This document shows, in pieces, positions 25,539-36,801 of a stretch of 50,468 nucleotides of DNA. Position numbers and translations under genes: made by a program. The notes under the pieces were generated by a model. It made no database searches. It was given only the letters and a program-made list of their open reading frames with translations, and was not told the origin of the DNA. The DNA comes from Mogibacterium sp. GTDB lineage: Bacteria > Bacillota > Clostridia > Peptostreptococcales > Anaerovoracaceae. The stretch lies in NCBI GenBank assembly GCA_024403035.1, contig JAKSSP010000009.1, positions 1 to 50,468 on the forward strand, in the 5' to 3' direction. Numbering within the stretch: the first letter of the stretch is position 1; every line of letters starts with the position of its first letter.

Positions 25539-26888
25539 TTATAGTTTTTTCAACTTGTGAATGAAGATAATATTCAGGATGATTCCTTTCAATATGCTTG
25601 AGATGGATACAGCCCACCAGACCCCGTTTATGCCAAAGTACGGCATTAGCAGATAACAGGCAGGGATCCTGGCGATTGTAAGCGCGAGACCGATGGCTGC
25701 AGGCATCTTAGTCTGGCCGATGCCGTTGAACGCGCCGGTCGTTGAAAGCTCATAACACATGAAGAGCTGTGATAGTCCCACTATCCTCAGATAATCCGCT
25801 CCGCCCGCAATGATATCCGGTTCGCGGATGAAGATGCTGAATATAGGAGCGGCACAAAGCACCAGAAGGGCAGTAACAGCAATGCCGTACGCGGTGATCA
25901 TGGCTGTTCCTGTGCTGAACCCCTTTCTTACACGTTCGTGGTTTTCCGCGCCGTAATTCTGAGATGTGAAAGCGGTCATCGAATAGGCGAATCCGTCAGC
26001 GGTCATCCATGAGACCGATTCTATCTGCGCGCCTACCCTCTGGACTGCTATCGCTGCATCGCCGAATGTTACGATGATCCTCGAGATGACCATCGATATG
26101 AACGCGTAGCCTATGTTGAAAACAGCAGGCGGCGCGCCCAGCTTGATGATGCGGACAATTTCCTTGCTTCTGAATCCGCCAACCAGATCGAACCCTTCAA
26201 AAAGATAATCATCTTTGTGGATGAAGCGCGCAAACATGAAAGCTACCATACACTCTGAGAAGACCGTTGCGACAGCTGCGCCATTGACTCCCATTTCAGG
26301 GAAGGGGCCGATGCCGAATATAAGGAGAGGATCCAGAAGTATGTTAAGGACCGCTCCTGATGCGTTGTACTTGAACGGTGTCTTGCTGTCTCCCGCGGCA
26401 GTAAGAAGTCCTGTCATAACGAGATTCAGTCCCATGACAATATCGGCAGCGGAGATGATCGCGAGATAAGAAGCCGATGCCGCAGCCGTATCAGCGTTAT
26501 GAAGCCTATAAAAAGATATGAAAGGGTGTCTGAAAATTATGCACATCGCTCCGTAGATGAGCATTATGAGGAACATCAGCTGGATGGATTCACGGGCATA
26601 GCGGCGGGCTTTTTCCATGTCGCCTTCGCCTATGGACTGCCCGGTCATTACCTGACCGCCTATCTGTGGTATCATGGCTATGCCGGATCCGATCCACATA
26701 AAAATACCCGCGGCGCCAACTGCGGTCACGGCCTGGTTTCCTATCCGGCCCACCCACAAGGTGTCGAACAGATTGTATGCCATCTCAATGAACTGGGTGC
26801 CCATGATAGGCAGCGAGAGCCAGAACAGAGCCTTGGCGATGTGTCCGTTCAGCAGGTCTATTCTCTTTTCGATCCTGTTTTCTTCCAC
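25539..26888 (-). CDS. MATE-family efflux transporter
   Basis: A multidrug and toxin extrusion-type transporter with about twelve membrane spans in two homologous halves. Typical motifs are LSLPIMGTQFIEMAYNLFDTLWVGR at the N terminus, the PQIGGQVMTGQSIGEGD loop, and ASGAVLNILLDPLLIFGIGP in the first half. The likely start is GTG 26888, with AAAAGAGG six bases upstream; a TTG seven codons earlier (26909) has no such site. The protein of about 449 residues is of normal size. The substrate is unknown. It is divergent from guaB, and their shared 220-base gap holds two matching palindromes. Confidence 0.9.
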   Translation of the reverse strand: MEENRIEKRIDLLNGHIAKALFWLSLPIMGTQFIEMAYNLFDTLWVGRIGNQAVTAVGAAGIFMWIGSGIAMIPQIGGQVMTGQSIGEGDMEKARRYARESIQLMFLIMLIYGAMCIIFRHPFISFYRLHNADTAAASASYLAIISAADIVMGLNLVMTGLLTAAGDSKTPFKYNASGAVLNILLDPLLIFGIGPFPEMGVNGAAVATVFSECMVAFMFARFIHKDDYLFEGFDLVGGFRSKEIVRIIKLGAPPAVFNIGYAFISMVISRIIVTFGDAAIAVQRVGAQIESVSWMTADGFAYSMTAFTSQNYGAENHERVRKGFSTGTAMITAYGIAVTALLVLCAAPIFSIFIREPDIIAGGADYLRIVGLSQLFMCYELSTTGAFNGIGQTKMPAAIGLALTIARIPACYLLMPYFGINGVWWAVSISSILKGIILNIIFIHKLKKL

Positions 26889-26914
26889 TAAATACCTCTT
26901 TTCAGTCAACGCCT

Positions 26915-26943
26915 ATTGTACATCAGGGGAAAGCGCATAACAA
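26915..26943 (-). promoter_or_regulatory. MATE gene promoter
   Basis: On the minus strand TTGTTA (26943-26938) and TACAAT (26920-26915) are 17 bases apart. A 14-base palindrome at 26964-26977 lies about 20 bases upstream of the -35. Confidence 0.6.
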
Positions 26944-26963
26944 GGTCAGCAGAAATCAATAAA

Positions 26964-26977
26964 TTAGTAATTTCTAA
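26964..26977. promoter_or_regulatory. Palindromic operator candidate, copy 1 (MATE-guaB gap)
   Basis: TTAGTAATTTCTAA, matching copy 2 (TTAGAAATATCTAA) at 12 of 14 positions. It lies between the divergent MATE and guaB promoters. The regulator is unknown. Confidence 0.55.
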
Positions 26978-26991
26978 CTTCTCGAAAACGC

Positions 26992-27020
26992 TTTAAACGA
27001 GCCTTTTTTAGTGATATATT
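26992..27020 (+). promoter_or_regulatory. Putative guaB promoter
   Basis: TTTAAA (26992-26997) and TATATT (27015-27020) with a 17-base spacer. It is bracketed by the two palindromes at 26964-26977 and 27048-27061. The -35 match is only moderate. Confidence 0.45.
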
Positions 27021-27047
27021 AGAAAAAAGATGAAAAATGTGCAAAAG

Positions 27048-27061
27048 TTAGAAATATCTAA
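27048..27061. promoter_or_regulatory. Palindromic operator candidate, copy 2 (guaB leader)
   Basis: TTAGAAATATCTAA, the core of a perfect 16-base palindrome GTTAGAAATATCTAAC. It begins exactly 84 bases after copy 1, eight turns of B-DNA, and lies downstream of the guaB promoter where a bound repressor would block transcription. Confidence 0.6.
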
Positions 27062-27112
27062 CTAATTGTTAACCGCAAATCGCTCTTATTTGATAGCAGA
27101 AAGAGGTGCAAA

Positions 27113-28630
27113 ATGGCAACAGTCCTCAAGGAACCTTCAAGGACTTTCAATGAATACCTTCTCATACCGGGCTACTCCGGAATGGATGCCCGCCCGGAGA
27201 ATGTTTCACTTAAAACACCGGTAGTAAAATTCAAGAAGGGAGAAGAACCTGCACTGTCGATGAACATACCGCTGACTTCCGCGGTAATGCAGGCCGTCTC
27301 TGATCACAACATGGCGGTCGCGCTCGCAAAAGAAGGGGGCATCTCGTTTATCTTCGGATCACAGTCGATCGAGAGCCAGGCAGACATGGTCAGAAAGGCA
27401 AAGTCGTATAAAGCCGGATTCGTTCCGAGCGACTCTAACCTGAAACCTGACGCCACGCTGCAGGATGTGCTCGATCTTAAGGCGGCAAAAGGACATTCTA
27501 CTATAGCGATCACTGAGGACGGCACCGCAGCAGGCAAGCTTCTGGGCATCGTTACCAGCAAGGACTACCGCATCTCGCGCATGAGTCTCGATACTCCGGT
27601 GTCAGAATTCATGACACCGTTCGACAAGATGGTATGGGGACGTGACGGCATCACGCTTTCGGAAGCCAATGATATCATCTGGGATAACAAGGTCAATCAG
27701 CTGCCTATAATCGATGACAATCAGAGACTCAAGGCGTTCGTGTTCCGCAAAGACTACGATTCGCATAAAGAACATCCGGATGAACTGCTGGACAAGGACA
27801 AGAGATTCATAGTCGGAGCAGGCATCAATACCAGAGACTATAAGGAAAGAGTCCCGGCTCTGCTTGATGCCGGCGTCGATGTCATGACGATAGACTCTTC
27901 TGAGGGATACTCCGAGTGGCAGGCTGCCACCCTCAAGTGGATCAGAGACAATTACGGAGACAGCGTAAAAGTCGGCGCAGGTAATGTAGTGGATGCTGAC
28001 GGATTCAACTTCCTGGCGGAATGCGGAGCTGACTTCGTTAAGGTAGGCATAGGCGGCGGATCCATTTGCATCACAAGAGAGCAGAAGGGTATCGGCCGCG
28101 GCCAGGCTTCGGCGGTCATAGAGGTAGCTCAGGCCAGAGACGATTACTACAAGAAGACGGGCGTTTACGTGCCGATCTGCTCGGACGGCGGAATCGTATA
28201 TGATTATCATATGACGCTTGCTCTCGCCATGGGTGCTGACTTCATCATGCTTGGCAGATACTTCGCGAGATTCGATGAATCGCCTTCGGCAAAGCTGATG
28301 CTGAACGGCAGCTACGTCAAGGAGTACTGGGGCGAAGGTTCTGCAAGGGCCCGCAACTGGCAGAGATATGACCTGGGAGGAGATCCGAGCCTCAAGTTCG
28401 AGGAGGGTGTTGACTCCTACGTACCGTATGCCGGACCGCTGCACGATAATGTACAGGTGTCGCTTGGCAAGGTGAAATCCACGATGTGCAACTGCGGCGC
28501 GCTCAATATCGCAGATTTCCACAAGAACGCAAAACTGACACTCGTATCGGCCGTCAGCATAGTTGAGGGCGGTGCTCACGACGTAATACTGAAAGAGGTA
28601 TCCGGCCGCACATCAGGCGGCGGACGCTAG
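27113..28630 (+). CDS. guaB: IMP dehydrogenase
   Basis: Oxidises IMP to XMP with NAD+, the committed step to guanine nucleotides. The TIM barrel is interrupted by two CBS domains (about residues 95-215, including [21 protein letters not shown] and [19 protein letters not shown]). The catalytic loop is [20 protein letters not shown] with Cys319 as nucleophile. [30 protein letters not shown] follows, which binds phosphate. At 505 residues it is of normal size, with the variant C-terminal flap typical of a clostridial branch. AAAGAGGTG precedes the ATG. guaA lies 52 bases downstream, so XMP and GMP formation are linked. Confidence 0.95.
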   Translation: MATVLKEPSRTFNEYLLIPGYSGMDARPENVSLKTPVVKFKKGEEPALSMNIPLTSAVMQAVSDHNMAVALAKEGGISFIFGSQSIESQADMVRKAKSYKAGFVPSDSNLKPDATLQDVLDLKAAKGHSTIAITEDGTAAGKLLGIVTSKDYRISRMSLDTPVSEFMTPFDKMVWGRDGITLSEANDIIWDNKVNQLPIIDDNQRLKAFVFRKDYDSHKEHPDELLDKDKRFIVGAGINTRDYKERVPALLDAGVDVMTIDSSEGYSEWQAATLKWIRDNYGDSVKVGAGNVVDADGFNFLAECGADFVKVGIGGGSICITREQKGIGRGQASAVIEVAQARDDYYKKTGVYVPICSDGGIVYDYHMTLALAMGADFIMLGRYFARFDESPSAKLMLNGSYVKEYWGEGSARARNWQRYDLGGDPSLKFEEGVDSYVPYAGPLHDNVQVSLGKVKSTMCNCGALNIADFHKNAKLTLVSAVSIVEGGAHDVILKEVSGRTSGGGR

Positions 28631-28682
28631 ACATAAACGATCAAACCAATAACACTCATCTGAGTTTCACGGAGGTACAGAA

Positions 28683-29654
28683 ATGAGTGACAAGAGACCG
28701 GAAACAATGGAACGTATCACAACACGTGCACTCGCTGACAAGTTCATCGAGGAGCAGCTCGCTGAGATCAAGGCGCAGGTAGGGGACAAGAAGGTTCTTC
28801 TTGCTCTGTCCGGCGGCGTTGACTCAAGTGTTGTAGCTGCACTGCTGATCAGGGCCATAGGCGATAACCTGACATGCGTCCATGTAAATCACGGTCTGCT
28901 GCGCAAGGGCGAGCCTGAGATGGTCATCAAGGTGTTCAAGGAGCAGCTCGGCGCAAACCTTATTTATGTTGACGCTGTTGACAGATTCCTCGACAAGCTG
29001 GCAGGCGTTGATGATCCTGAAACAAAGCGTAAGATAATCGGCAAGGAGTTCATCGATGTATTCGCGGAGGAAGCTTCGAAGCTCGAGGGCATCGAATTCC
29101 TGGGACAGGGCACCATCTATCCTGACATCCTCGAGTCCGATGGAGTAAAGGCTCACCACAATGTGGGCGGACTCCCTGAAGATCTTCAGTTTGAGCTCGT
29201 TGAGCCGGTAAAGCTTCTTTACAAGGATGAAGTCAGAGTCGTAGGTTCTGCTCTCGGACTTCCTGACAGCATGGTCTACAGACAGCCGTTCCCGGGACCT
29301 GGACTCGGAGTCAGATGTACAGGCGCCATCACAAGAGACAGACTTGAAGCTCTCAGAGAAGCTGATGCCATCGTAAGAGAAGAGATCGGCAAGATGGAGA
29401 ACGTACCTTGGCAGTACTTCGCGGTCATTCCGGACATGAAGTCGACCGGCATCAAGGACGGCAAAAGATACATGGGCTGGCCTGTCATCATCAGAGCCAT
29501 CAACACTGTAGACGCCGTAACAGCCGAGGCCGTTGAGATCCCTTGGGAAATGCTCAAGACCATGCGCGACCGTATCATCGCGACGGTGCCGGGAGTCAAC
29601 AGAGTAATGTGGGACTTCTCGGACAAGCCGGTCTCAACTATTGAGTGGGAATGA
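28683..29654 (+). CDS. guaA: GMP synthase, ATP pyrophosphatase subunit without amidotransferase domain
   Basis: Converts XMP to GMP using ATP and ammonia. The 323-residue protein has the PP-loop SGGVDSS at residues 43-49, the [14 protein letters not shown] motif, [10 protein letters not shown], and the dimerisation domain ending VMWDFSDKPVSTIEWE. It begins directly with an N-terminal helix and lacks the roughly 190-residue glutamine amidotransferase domain of standard bacterial GuaA. Archaeal and some clostridial enzymes have this split form and need a separate GATase subunit; none is recognisable here. The ATG has CGGAGG upstream. A second, full-length GMP synthase is at 46372-47916. The 3' end of this gene resembles a scrap at 43954. 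Confidence 0.93.
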   Translation: MSDKRPETMERITTRALADKFIEEQLAEIKAQVGDKKVLLALSGGVDSSVVAALLIRAIGDNLTCVHVNHGLLRKGEPEMVIKVFKEQLGANLIYVDAVDRFLDKLAGVDDPETKRKIIGKEFIDVFAEEASKLEGIEFLGQGTIYPDILESDGVKAHHNVGGLPEDLQFELVEPVKLLYKDEVRVVGSALGLPDSMVYRQPFPGPGLGVRCTGAITRDRLEALREADAIVREEIGKMENVPWQYFAVIPDMKSTGIKDGKRYMGWPVIIRAINTVDAVTAEAVEIPWEMLKTMRDRIIATVPGVNRVMWDFSDKPVSTIEWE

Positions 29655-29696
29655 CATCAACAATGACTGGACTGGGGAACACAAAAAGGGTAAAAG

Positions 29697-30584
29697 ATGG
29701 ACTTAAGAACTCTGCAGTATTTCGTTACTGTCGCGGAAGAACTCAATATAACAAGGGCTGCTGAAAAGCTTCACATGAGCCAGCCGCCTCTCAGCGCACA
29801 GATAAAGAGTCTTGAGAGAGAGCTTGATACAGAGCTGTTTATCAGAGGAAAGAGAAGGCTCAAACTTACTGAGTCAGGACAGCTTCTGTACAGGCGGGCC
29901 AAGGAGATCATCAAACTCACCGACAAGACAAAGTCAGAGATCCTTTCGATGGGAGAGGGCATGCGCGGAACCATAGCTCTGGGGCTGGTGGAAGGTATGG
30001 CCCCTGACATTGCGGCAGAATGGTTTGCCGGGTTCAGGGTCATACATCCGAATGTCAGATTCAGGATACTGGACGGAAGTACCGACGACCTACTCGAGAA
30101 GCTCAGAACGGGACTGATAAGCCTGGCAGTGATAACATCTCCGTGTGACAATTCACTCCTGCACAGTTTCCATGTCGGGGAAGAGAAGATGGCAGCGCTT
30201 ATGAGCAGGCAGCATCCGCTTGCCCAGAACAACGGACGTAAGGTCCGGGTCGCTGATCTTGTCGGGGAAAATCTGATAGTTCCGAGCAGAAAAGCCCTTA
30301 TCGAGACTATCTACAGGTGGTTCCGGGAGATAAATGCCGAGCCGCAGATAGTATGCGAGATGGACAGCTATCTTGACGCGGCCGCTCTCGCGGGCAGACA
30401 GGTCGGGATAAGCATATATCCCAGGACAGCGTATATCCCAAATGATTCTCTTGTGTTCAAAGAGATCGCCGGTGAGGACAAAAAGATGGAATACCTGTTT
30501 GTATGGCGCAAAGGCCATCCGCTTCCTGCCATCGAGGAGAGGTTCATAGACTTTGTTAAGGCAAGTGTGGCCGGGAGTCGATAA
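29697..30584 (+). CDS. LysR-family transcriptional regulator
   Basis: A 295-residue LysR-type regulator. The winged helix-turn-helix is at residues 3-60 (LRTLQYFVTVAEELNITRAAEKLHMSQPPLSAQIKSLERELDTELF in the usual form), and the effector-binding domain fills about 90-290. GAAAAGGG precedes the ATG. It sits between guaA and glnN on the same strand, with a terminator-like hairpin after it and about 190 bases before glnN. LysR proteins usually act on adjacent promoters, so control of glnN or guaBA is plausible but unproven. The inducer is unknown. Confidence 0.92.
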   Translation: MDLRTLQYFVTVAEELNITRAAEKLHMSQPPLSAQIKSLERELDTELFIRGKRRLKLTESGQLLYRRAKEIIKLTDKTKSEILSMGEGMRGTIALGLVEGMAPDIAAEWFAGFRVIHPNVRFRILDGSTDDLLEKLRTGLISLAVITSPCDNSLLHSFHVGEEKMAALMSRQHPLAQNNGRKVRVADLVGENLIVPSRKALIETIYRWFREINAEPQIVCEMDSYLDAAALAGRQVGISIYPRTAYIPNDSLVFKEIAGEDKKMEYLFVWRKGHPLPAIEERFIDFVKASVAGSR

Positions 30585-30610
30585 AGAAAAGTGAGACACG
30601 CTTATGCATG

Positions 30611-30639
30611 AAAGGATCCGTATATCCGGGCCCTTTTTT
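30611..30639 (+). terminator. Probable terminator after the LysR gene
   Basis: AAAGGATCC and the GG-GCCC-TTTTTT segment form an imperfect hairpin with a run of six T after it. The stem has a mismatch, so strength is uncertain. The following 130 bases up to glnN are A+T rich and hold no gene. Confidence 0.5.
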
Positions 30640-30778
30640 CATACGCAAAAAATATGATAACTCCAACAATATATATATTTCAGTTTGAAAAACAACAAGG
30701 TTATTTTTAAAGAAATTATTTTATTCCGGCAATTAATAAATATTACAGGAGATTCGCATCAGGAAAGGAGGGTCGACC

Positions 30779-32869
30779 ATGAGTACTGTATCTGACTATT
30801 TCGGTTCAATGGTATTCGACGACAAAATCATGAGATCAATGCTGCCAGCTGATATCTACCGTTCACTCCGCAGAACGATAAACCAGGGCAACCCTCTGAA
30901 TCCGGATGTAGCGAATGCTGTTGCCCAGGCCATGAAAAACTGGGCGGTTTCCAAGGGAGCCACACATTATACACACTGGTTCCAGCCACTCAACGGGGTG
31001 ACCGCGGAAAAGCATGACAGCTTTATCCAGGCATCTCCCGATGGAGGGGTGATCATGGATTTCTCCGGAAAGGAACTCATCAAGGGTGAGCCGGACGCAT
31101 CCTCTTTTCCATCAGGCGGTCTTAGAGCAACGTTTGAGGCAAGGGGCTATACGGCCTGGGATCCGACCTCCTTTGCTTTCATAAAAGGCAAGACACTATG
31201 CATTCCTACGGCATTCTGCTCGTATAGCGGGGAAGCGATGGATGAAAAGACGTCCCTGCTGAGATCGATGGACGCGCTCAACAGACAGGCGATCAGGGTG
31301 CTCCGCATCCTGGGCAATGATACTGTCAGGAGAGTACACGCAGTCGTAGGAGTTGAGCAGGAATACTTCCTTGTACCGCGCGAGCTTTATGAACAGAGAC
31401 CGGATCTGAGATTCACCGGCAGGACACTGTTCGGGATCATGCCGCCGAAAGGGCAGGAGCTCGACGATCACTATTTCGGCCCTATCAAGCCGGAAATATC
31501 GAGGTTCATGGAAGAGCTGAATGAAGAACTTTGGAAACTCGGAGTGTATGCCAAGACGGAACATAACGAGGTCGCACCTTCGCAGCACGAACTTGCTTGC
31601 ATATATACAAAGGTCAATGTGACCACCGACCAGAACCAGCTGGTCATGGAAATGATAAAAAAAGTTGCAGAGCGGCACGGATTCGTCGCGCTTCTTCACG
31701 AGAAGCCTTTTGAGGGTGTCAATGGCAGCGGTAAGCACAATAACTGGTCGCTGTCGACCGATATGGGTATCAATCTGATGTCGCCCGGGGATACGCCTCA
31801 CGATAACGAGCAGTTCCTGCTGTTTCTCTGTTCGGTCATAAGGGCTGTGGATAAGTTTCAGGACCTTCTCAGGATATCCGTCGCATCAGCAAGTAACGAT
31901 CACAGACTGGGAGCAAATGAAGCACCGCCTGCCGTGATTTCGATTTTCCTTGGTGATGAACTCACAGAGGTCCTTAGATCCATTGAAGAGGATGCACCTT
32001 ATGAGAAGAGCGGAGATGTATTGATGAAACTGGGGACGGTTGTGCTCCCGGGGTTCAGCAGAGACAACACTGACAGAAACAGGACATCGCCGTTCGCCTT
32101 TACAGGCAACAAGTTTGAGTTCAGGATGCCGGGTTCGATGAGCAGCATCGCGTTCCCGAATGTCATAATAAACAGCTCGGTCGCGGATTCGCTTGAATAC
32201 TTCGCAGACAGACTTGAAGGGTCTGATGATGTAAACCGTGACATTTACTCATTGGTGAGAGAAACACTGAAGGAACACGGAAGGATCGTATTCAACGGGG
32301 ATGGCTACAGGGATGAATGGGTCAGTGAAGCGCAGAAACGCGGCTTGTCTAACTACAAGACAACAGCGGACTGTGTGCCGCACCTTCTGGATGAAAAGAA
32401 CGTGGAGATGCTCCTGCATCAGGAGGTTTTTTCAAGATCAGAGCTTGAGTCGAGATGCGAGATAATGCTTGAAACATACTGCAAGACTATATGCATAGAG
32501 GCGAGGACCATGAGATCCATGGCAGTGAAGAGGATCGCCCCGGCAATAGAGAGGTACACTGCCGAACTTGCACGGAATACGGCAGACAAGCGGAAAGTGT
32601 TTCCTGACCTCAGCTGCACCTTTGAAGAAAAGACTGTGGGACTGCTGTCCCGTCAGACTGACAGAATATACGAGGATGTAGCCGCGATGCAGGAAGTGCT
32701 CGATGATCTGAGCGGAACTGACCCCTGCTCTTATTCAAAGATCATCAGAGACAGACTGCTGCCTGCGATGGAGCAGCTGAGATATGACAGCGATATCGCG
32801 GAGGCAGCGACATCCAAGACTTACTGGCCTCTTCCTAACTACGGACTCTTGCTGTTCGGAGAGAAGTAA
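30779..32869 (+). CDS. glnN: Glutamine synthetase type III
   Basis: Makes glutamine from glutamate, ammonia and ATP. At 696 residues, with the GSIII-specific N terminus (FGSMVFDDKIMRSMLP) and C-terminal helical extension, it is clearly the type III (GlnN) enzyme of Bacteroides and Clostridia, not GlnA. Key blocks are THWFQPLNGVTAEKHDSFI, GVEQEYFLV, TEHNEVAPSQHELA and GSGKHNNWSLSTD, which contribute to the metal, glutamate and ammonia sites. AGGAAAGGAGGG precedes the ATG. asnB begins 13 bases after its stop. This type of enzyme is normally induced when nitrogen is limiting; the upstream gene is a LysR regulator. Confidence 0.96.
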   Translation: MSTVSDYFGSMVFDDKIMRSMLPADIYRSLRRTINQGNPLNPDVANAVAQAMKNWAVSKGATHYTHWFQPLNGVTAEKHDSFIQASPDGGVIMDFSGKELIKGEPDASSFPSGGLRATFEARGYTAWDPTSFAFIKGKTLCIPTAFCSYSGEAMDEKTSLLRSMDALNRQAIRVLRILGNDTVRRVHAVVGVEQEYFLVPRELYEQRPDLRFTGRTLFGIMPPKGQELDDHYFGPIKPEISRFMEELNEELWKLGVYAKTEHNEVAPSQHELACIYTKVNVTTDQNQLVMEMIKKVAERHGFVALLHEKPFEGVNGSGKHNNWSLSTDMGINLMSPGDTPHDNEQFLLFLCSVIRAVDKFQDLLRISVASASNDHRLGANEAPPAVISIFLGDELTEVLRSIEEDAPYEKSGDVLMKLGTVVLPGFSRDNTDRNRTSPFAFTGNKFEFRMPGSMSSIAFPNVIINSSVADSLEYFADRLEGSDDVNRDIYSLVRETLKEHGRIVFNGDGYRDEWVSEAQKRGLSNYKTTADCVPHLLDEKNVEMLLHQEVFSRSELESRCEIMLETYCKTICIEARTMRSMAVKRIAPAIERYTAELARNTADKRKVFPDLSCTFEEKTVGLLSRQTDRIYEDVAAMQEVLDDLSGTDPCSYSKIIRDRLLPAMEQLRYDSDIAEAATSKTYWPLPNYGLLLFGEK

Positions 32870-32882
32870 GGAGGTAGAAAAA

Positions 32883-34520
32883 ATGTGTACGATAATGACG
32901 ACTACCGGAGGCGCAGCCTCCGTTTACGAATTTGAGAAAGCTTTTTCACTTACAAAATACAGAGGCCCTGATGATACAAGAATCATCGATATCGAACGGA
33001 TGACGGAGATAACCGGCACATTCAGCGAGATAGATATTACACCTCCATGCCGAAAGGGGATCATGGGCTTCCACCGTCTGTCCATCATGGGACTCACTCC
33101 GGAAGGCATGCAGCCGTTCATCCGTAAAGGATGCGCTGTTGTATGCAACGGAGAACTGTACGGCTTTGAAAAAATACAAAAGGAGCTGGAACTGAAAGGT
33201 TATTCGTTCAAATCCGGCTCGGACTGCGAACTTCTGCTGCCGCTTTACTTTGAGTACGGCACGGAAATGTTCAAAGAGTTGGACGCCGAATTCGCCTGTG
33301 TCATCTATGATGACAGGACGGATGAATTCATAGCGGCAAGAGATCCGATCGGCATCAGACCGCTTTACTACGGATATGACATGGAAGGCTGCATTGCTTT
33401 CGCGAGCGAGCCTAAGAGTTTGCTTGGCATTTGTGAAAAAGTGATGCCTTTCCCACCGGGGTACTACTGGCGCAAAGGGGAGTTCACAGAATACTGTGAT
33501 CTGACAGAGACCGATGAATATGTAAGCGGGGATCTTGACGAGATCTGCGGGAACATAAAGATGCTGCTGACAGAAGGGGTCAGAAAGCGTCTTGTGGCTG
33601 ATGCCAAGGTCGGGTTTCTGCTTTCGGGCGGACTCGACTCTTCGCTGGTGTGCTCGATCGCCGCAGCGGAAACTGATGCCCCTATAAAGACCTTTGCCAT
33701 TGGCATGGATAAGGATGCCATTGACCTCAAGTACGCAAAAATAGTCGCTGATCATATCGGGAGCGATCACACCGAGGTCATCATAAACAGGCAGGATGTG
33801 CTTGACGCGCTTGAAGAAGTGGTATATCTGCTCGGCACCTATGATATCACTACTATAAGGGCATCGATAGGGATGCATCTTGTCTGCAAGGCCATCCATG
33901 AACAGACTGACATACGCGTCATCCTGACCGGAGAGATATCTGATGAACTGTTCGGATATAAGTATACGGACTTTGCGCCGTCGGCAGAGGCTTTCCAGGA
34001 TGAAGCCGCAAAGCGTGTGAGAGAACTGCATATGTATGATGTCCTTCGAGCTGACCGCTGTATTTCCGGAAACAGCCTGGAGGGCAGAGTACCTTTCGGT
34101 GACCTAGAGTTCGTGCGCTATGTCATGTCCATAGATCCGGAGATGAAGCTGAACAGATACGGCAAAGGAAAGTACCTTCTCAGAAAAGCATTTGAAGGGG
34201 ATTATCTTCCGGACGAGATACTCTGGAGGGAAAAAGCGGCCTTTTCGGATGCGGTTGGGCATTCCATGGTGGAAGACCTTAAGGAATATGCCGCAACGCA
34301 GTATTCAGATGAGGAGTTTGAGGAAGGCCGCAAAAGGTATGACCATGCGAGGCCTTTCACAAAGGAGTCGCTGCTGTTCAGGGACATATTCGAAAAGTAC
34401 TATCCGGGACAGGCTGAAATGGTCGTAGACTTCTGGATGCCTAACAAGGAATGGGAAGGCTGTGACGTCGATGATCCGTCAGCCAGGGTGCTTTCAAACT
34501 ACGGAGACAGCGGAAAATAA
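32883..34520 (+). CDS. asnB: Asparagine synthetase (glutamine-hydrolysing), AsnB type
   Basis: Turns aspartate, glutamine and ATP into asparagine. The N-terminal class II glutamine amidotransferase begins MCTIM, so Cys2 becomes the N-terminal nucleophile; GFHRLSIMG and CNGELYG are its other motifs. The synthetase domain has the PP-loop SGGLDSS at residues 248-254. At 545 residues it resembles E. coli AsnB in size. The ATG follows AAGGAGG by eight bases; a longer reading would run into glnN. It shares an operon with glnN and pyrG: one enzyme makes glutamine and two consume it. Confidence 0.95.
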   Translation: MCTIMTTTGGAASVYEFEKAFSLTKYRGPDDTRIIDIERMTEITGTFSEIDITPPCRKGIMGFHRLSIMGLTPEGMQPFIRKGCAVVCNGELYGFEKIQKELELKGYSFKSGSDCELLLPLYFEYGTEMFKELDAEFACVIYDDRTDEFIAARDPIGIRPLYYGYDMEGCIAFASEPKSLLGICEKVMPFPPGYYWRKGEFTEYCDLTETDEYVSGDLDEICGNIKMLLTEGVRKRLVADAKVGFLLSGGLDSSLVCSIAAAETDAPIKTFAIGMDKDAIDLKYAKIVADHIGSDHTEVIINRQDVLDALEEVVYLLGTYDITTIRASIGMHLVCKAIHEQTDIRVILTGEISDELFGYKYTDFAPSAEAFQDEAAKRVRELHMYDVLRADRCISGNSLEGRVPFGDLEFVRYVMSIDPEMKLNRYGKGKYLLRKAFEGDYLPDEILWREKAAFSDAVGHSMVEDLKEYAATQYSDEEFEEGRKRYDHARPFTKESLLFRDIFEKYYPGQAEMVVDFWMPNKEWEGCDVDDPSARVLSNYGDSGK

Positions 34521-36173
<1,653 letters not shown>

Positions 36174-36220
36174 TTAAAAATCGCTAAAGGCGGTTTTGAT
36201 TATAGAATTCGAATAGTGAT

Positions 36221-36466
36221 TTAAAACCGTAACGCTTTGAAAATACGAGCGTTGCGGCTTTTTATTTGTGCTGCTGATGCTCTTTTGCGATAAAGGGCTG
36301 AAGAGATCAAAGCGGTCAGCGGTATTGTCATGATCATCCCTATGTTGGATGAAAGACCGCTTATAGTTTCAAGCGCGATAAAGGCTGTTGAGAGCAGGTG
36401 CCTGAAAGTGAGGCCTCGCGCATACATGGATATAGTCAGTGTGAATTCGACCTCGACGATAGAAGG
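36221..36466 (-). pseudogene. Relic of a YibE/F-like membrane protein
   Basis: On the minus strand, an open stretch contains ALETISGLSSNIGMIMTIPLTALISSAL, which resembles the C-terminal end of YibE/F family membrane proteins (typically a VxxIxGSIGLVLTIPITA-type run). A stop codon (TGA at 36469-36467) lies directly upstream in the same frame, and no full-length gene precedes it. It overlaps the pyrG terminator. I read it as a 3' remnant of a lost gene. The family match is by eye and could be wrong. Confidence 0.4.
36227..36263 (+). terminator. Terminator after pyrG
   Basis: CCGTAACGCT (36227-36236) and AGCGTTGCGG (36248-36257) form a 10-bp stem with one G-U pair, followed by CTTTTTATTT. It closes the glnN-asnB-pyrG unit. 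Confidence 0.85.
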
Positions 36467-36645
36467 TCAATAGTTGTAATAAATGCATCAATTATCCTTT
36501 GGATTCCAAAGGCTATAAGGTAAAATATAAGGAAATATAAAAATTGAGATAAATAAGATATAAATAGGAAAACACAGAGACGATTCAGTACAGATAATAA
36601 AGTATTGGTTTCGCGGTAATGATATAAAACCGGGAGAAACTAAGA

Positions 36646-36801
36646 TGATATTCATGAAGAAACAACAACAGTTGAATATCAAAAGGCAGAAGTGGAGATA
36701 GGCCTTTTTCCTTACTGTTATTCTTGCTTTTGCAGTTTTTGCGTCGCCTGCTCATGTACACGCCACCTATTATGATGAAACGTCCGGTCACTGGTATATG
36801 A
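36646..36801 (+). pseudogene. Relic of a small secreted protein
   Basis: ATG 36646, with GGGAG upstream, begins MIFMKKQQQLNIKRQKWR and meets TAG at 36700-36702. The same frame then reads AFFLTVILAFAVFASPAHVHA, a convincing signal peptide core and cleavage region. Soon after, the sense seems to shift by one base (YYDE continues as TSGHWYMTGT in another frame). A stop plus a frameshift inside a signal-peptide gene suggests decay. The rest of the 760-base gap between pyrG and the giant gene is A+T rich and shows no other gene. Confidence 0.4.

Noticed and set aside
26941-27112. Guanine riboswitch or PurR box upstream of guaB
   Set aside because: None of the conserved core of the purine riboswitch nor a PurR-type box could be found in the leader.
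27602-28579. A 325-codon open frame antisense to guaB
   Set aside because: Overlaps the catalytic part of IMP dehydrogenase; no family features.
32946-34031. A 361-codon open frame antisense to asnB
   Set aside because: Lies over the amidotransferase and PP-loop parts of AsnB; the His- and Arg-rich translation is typical of a shadow frame.
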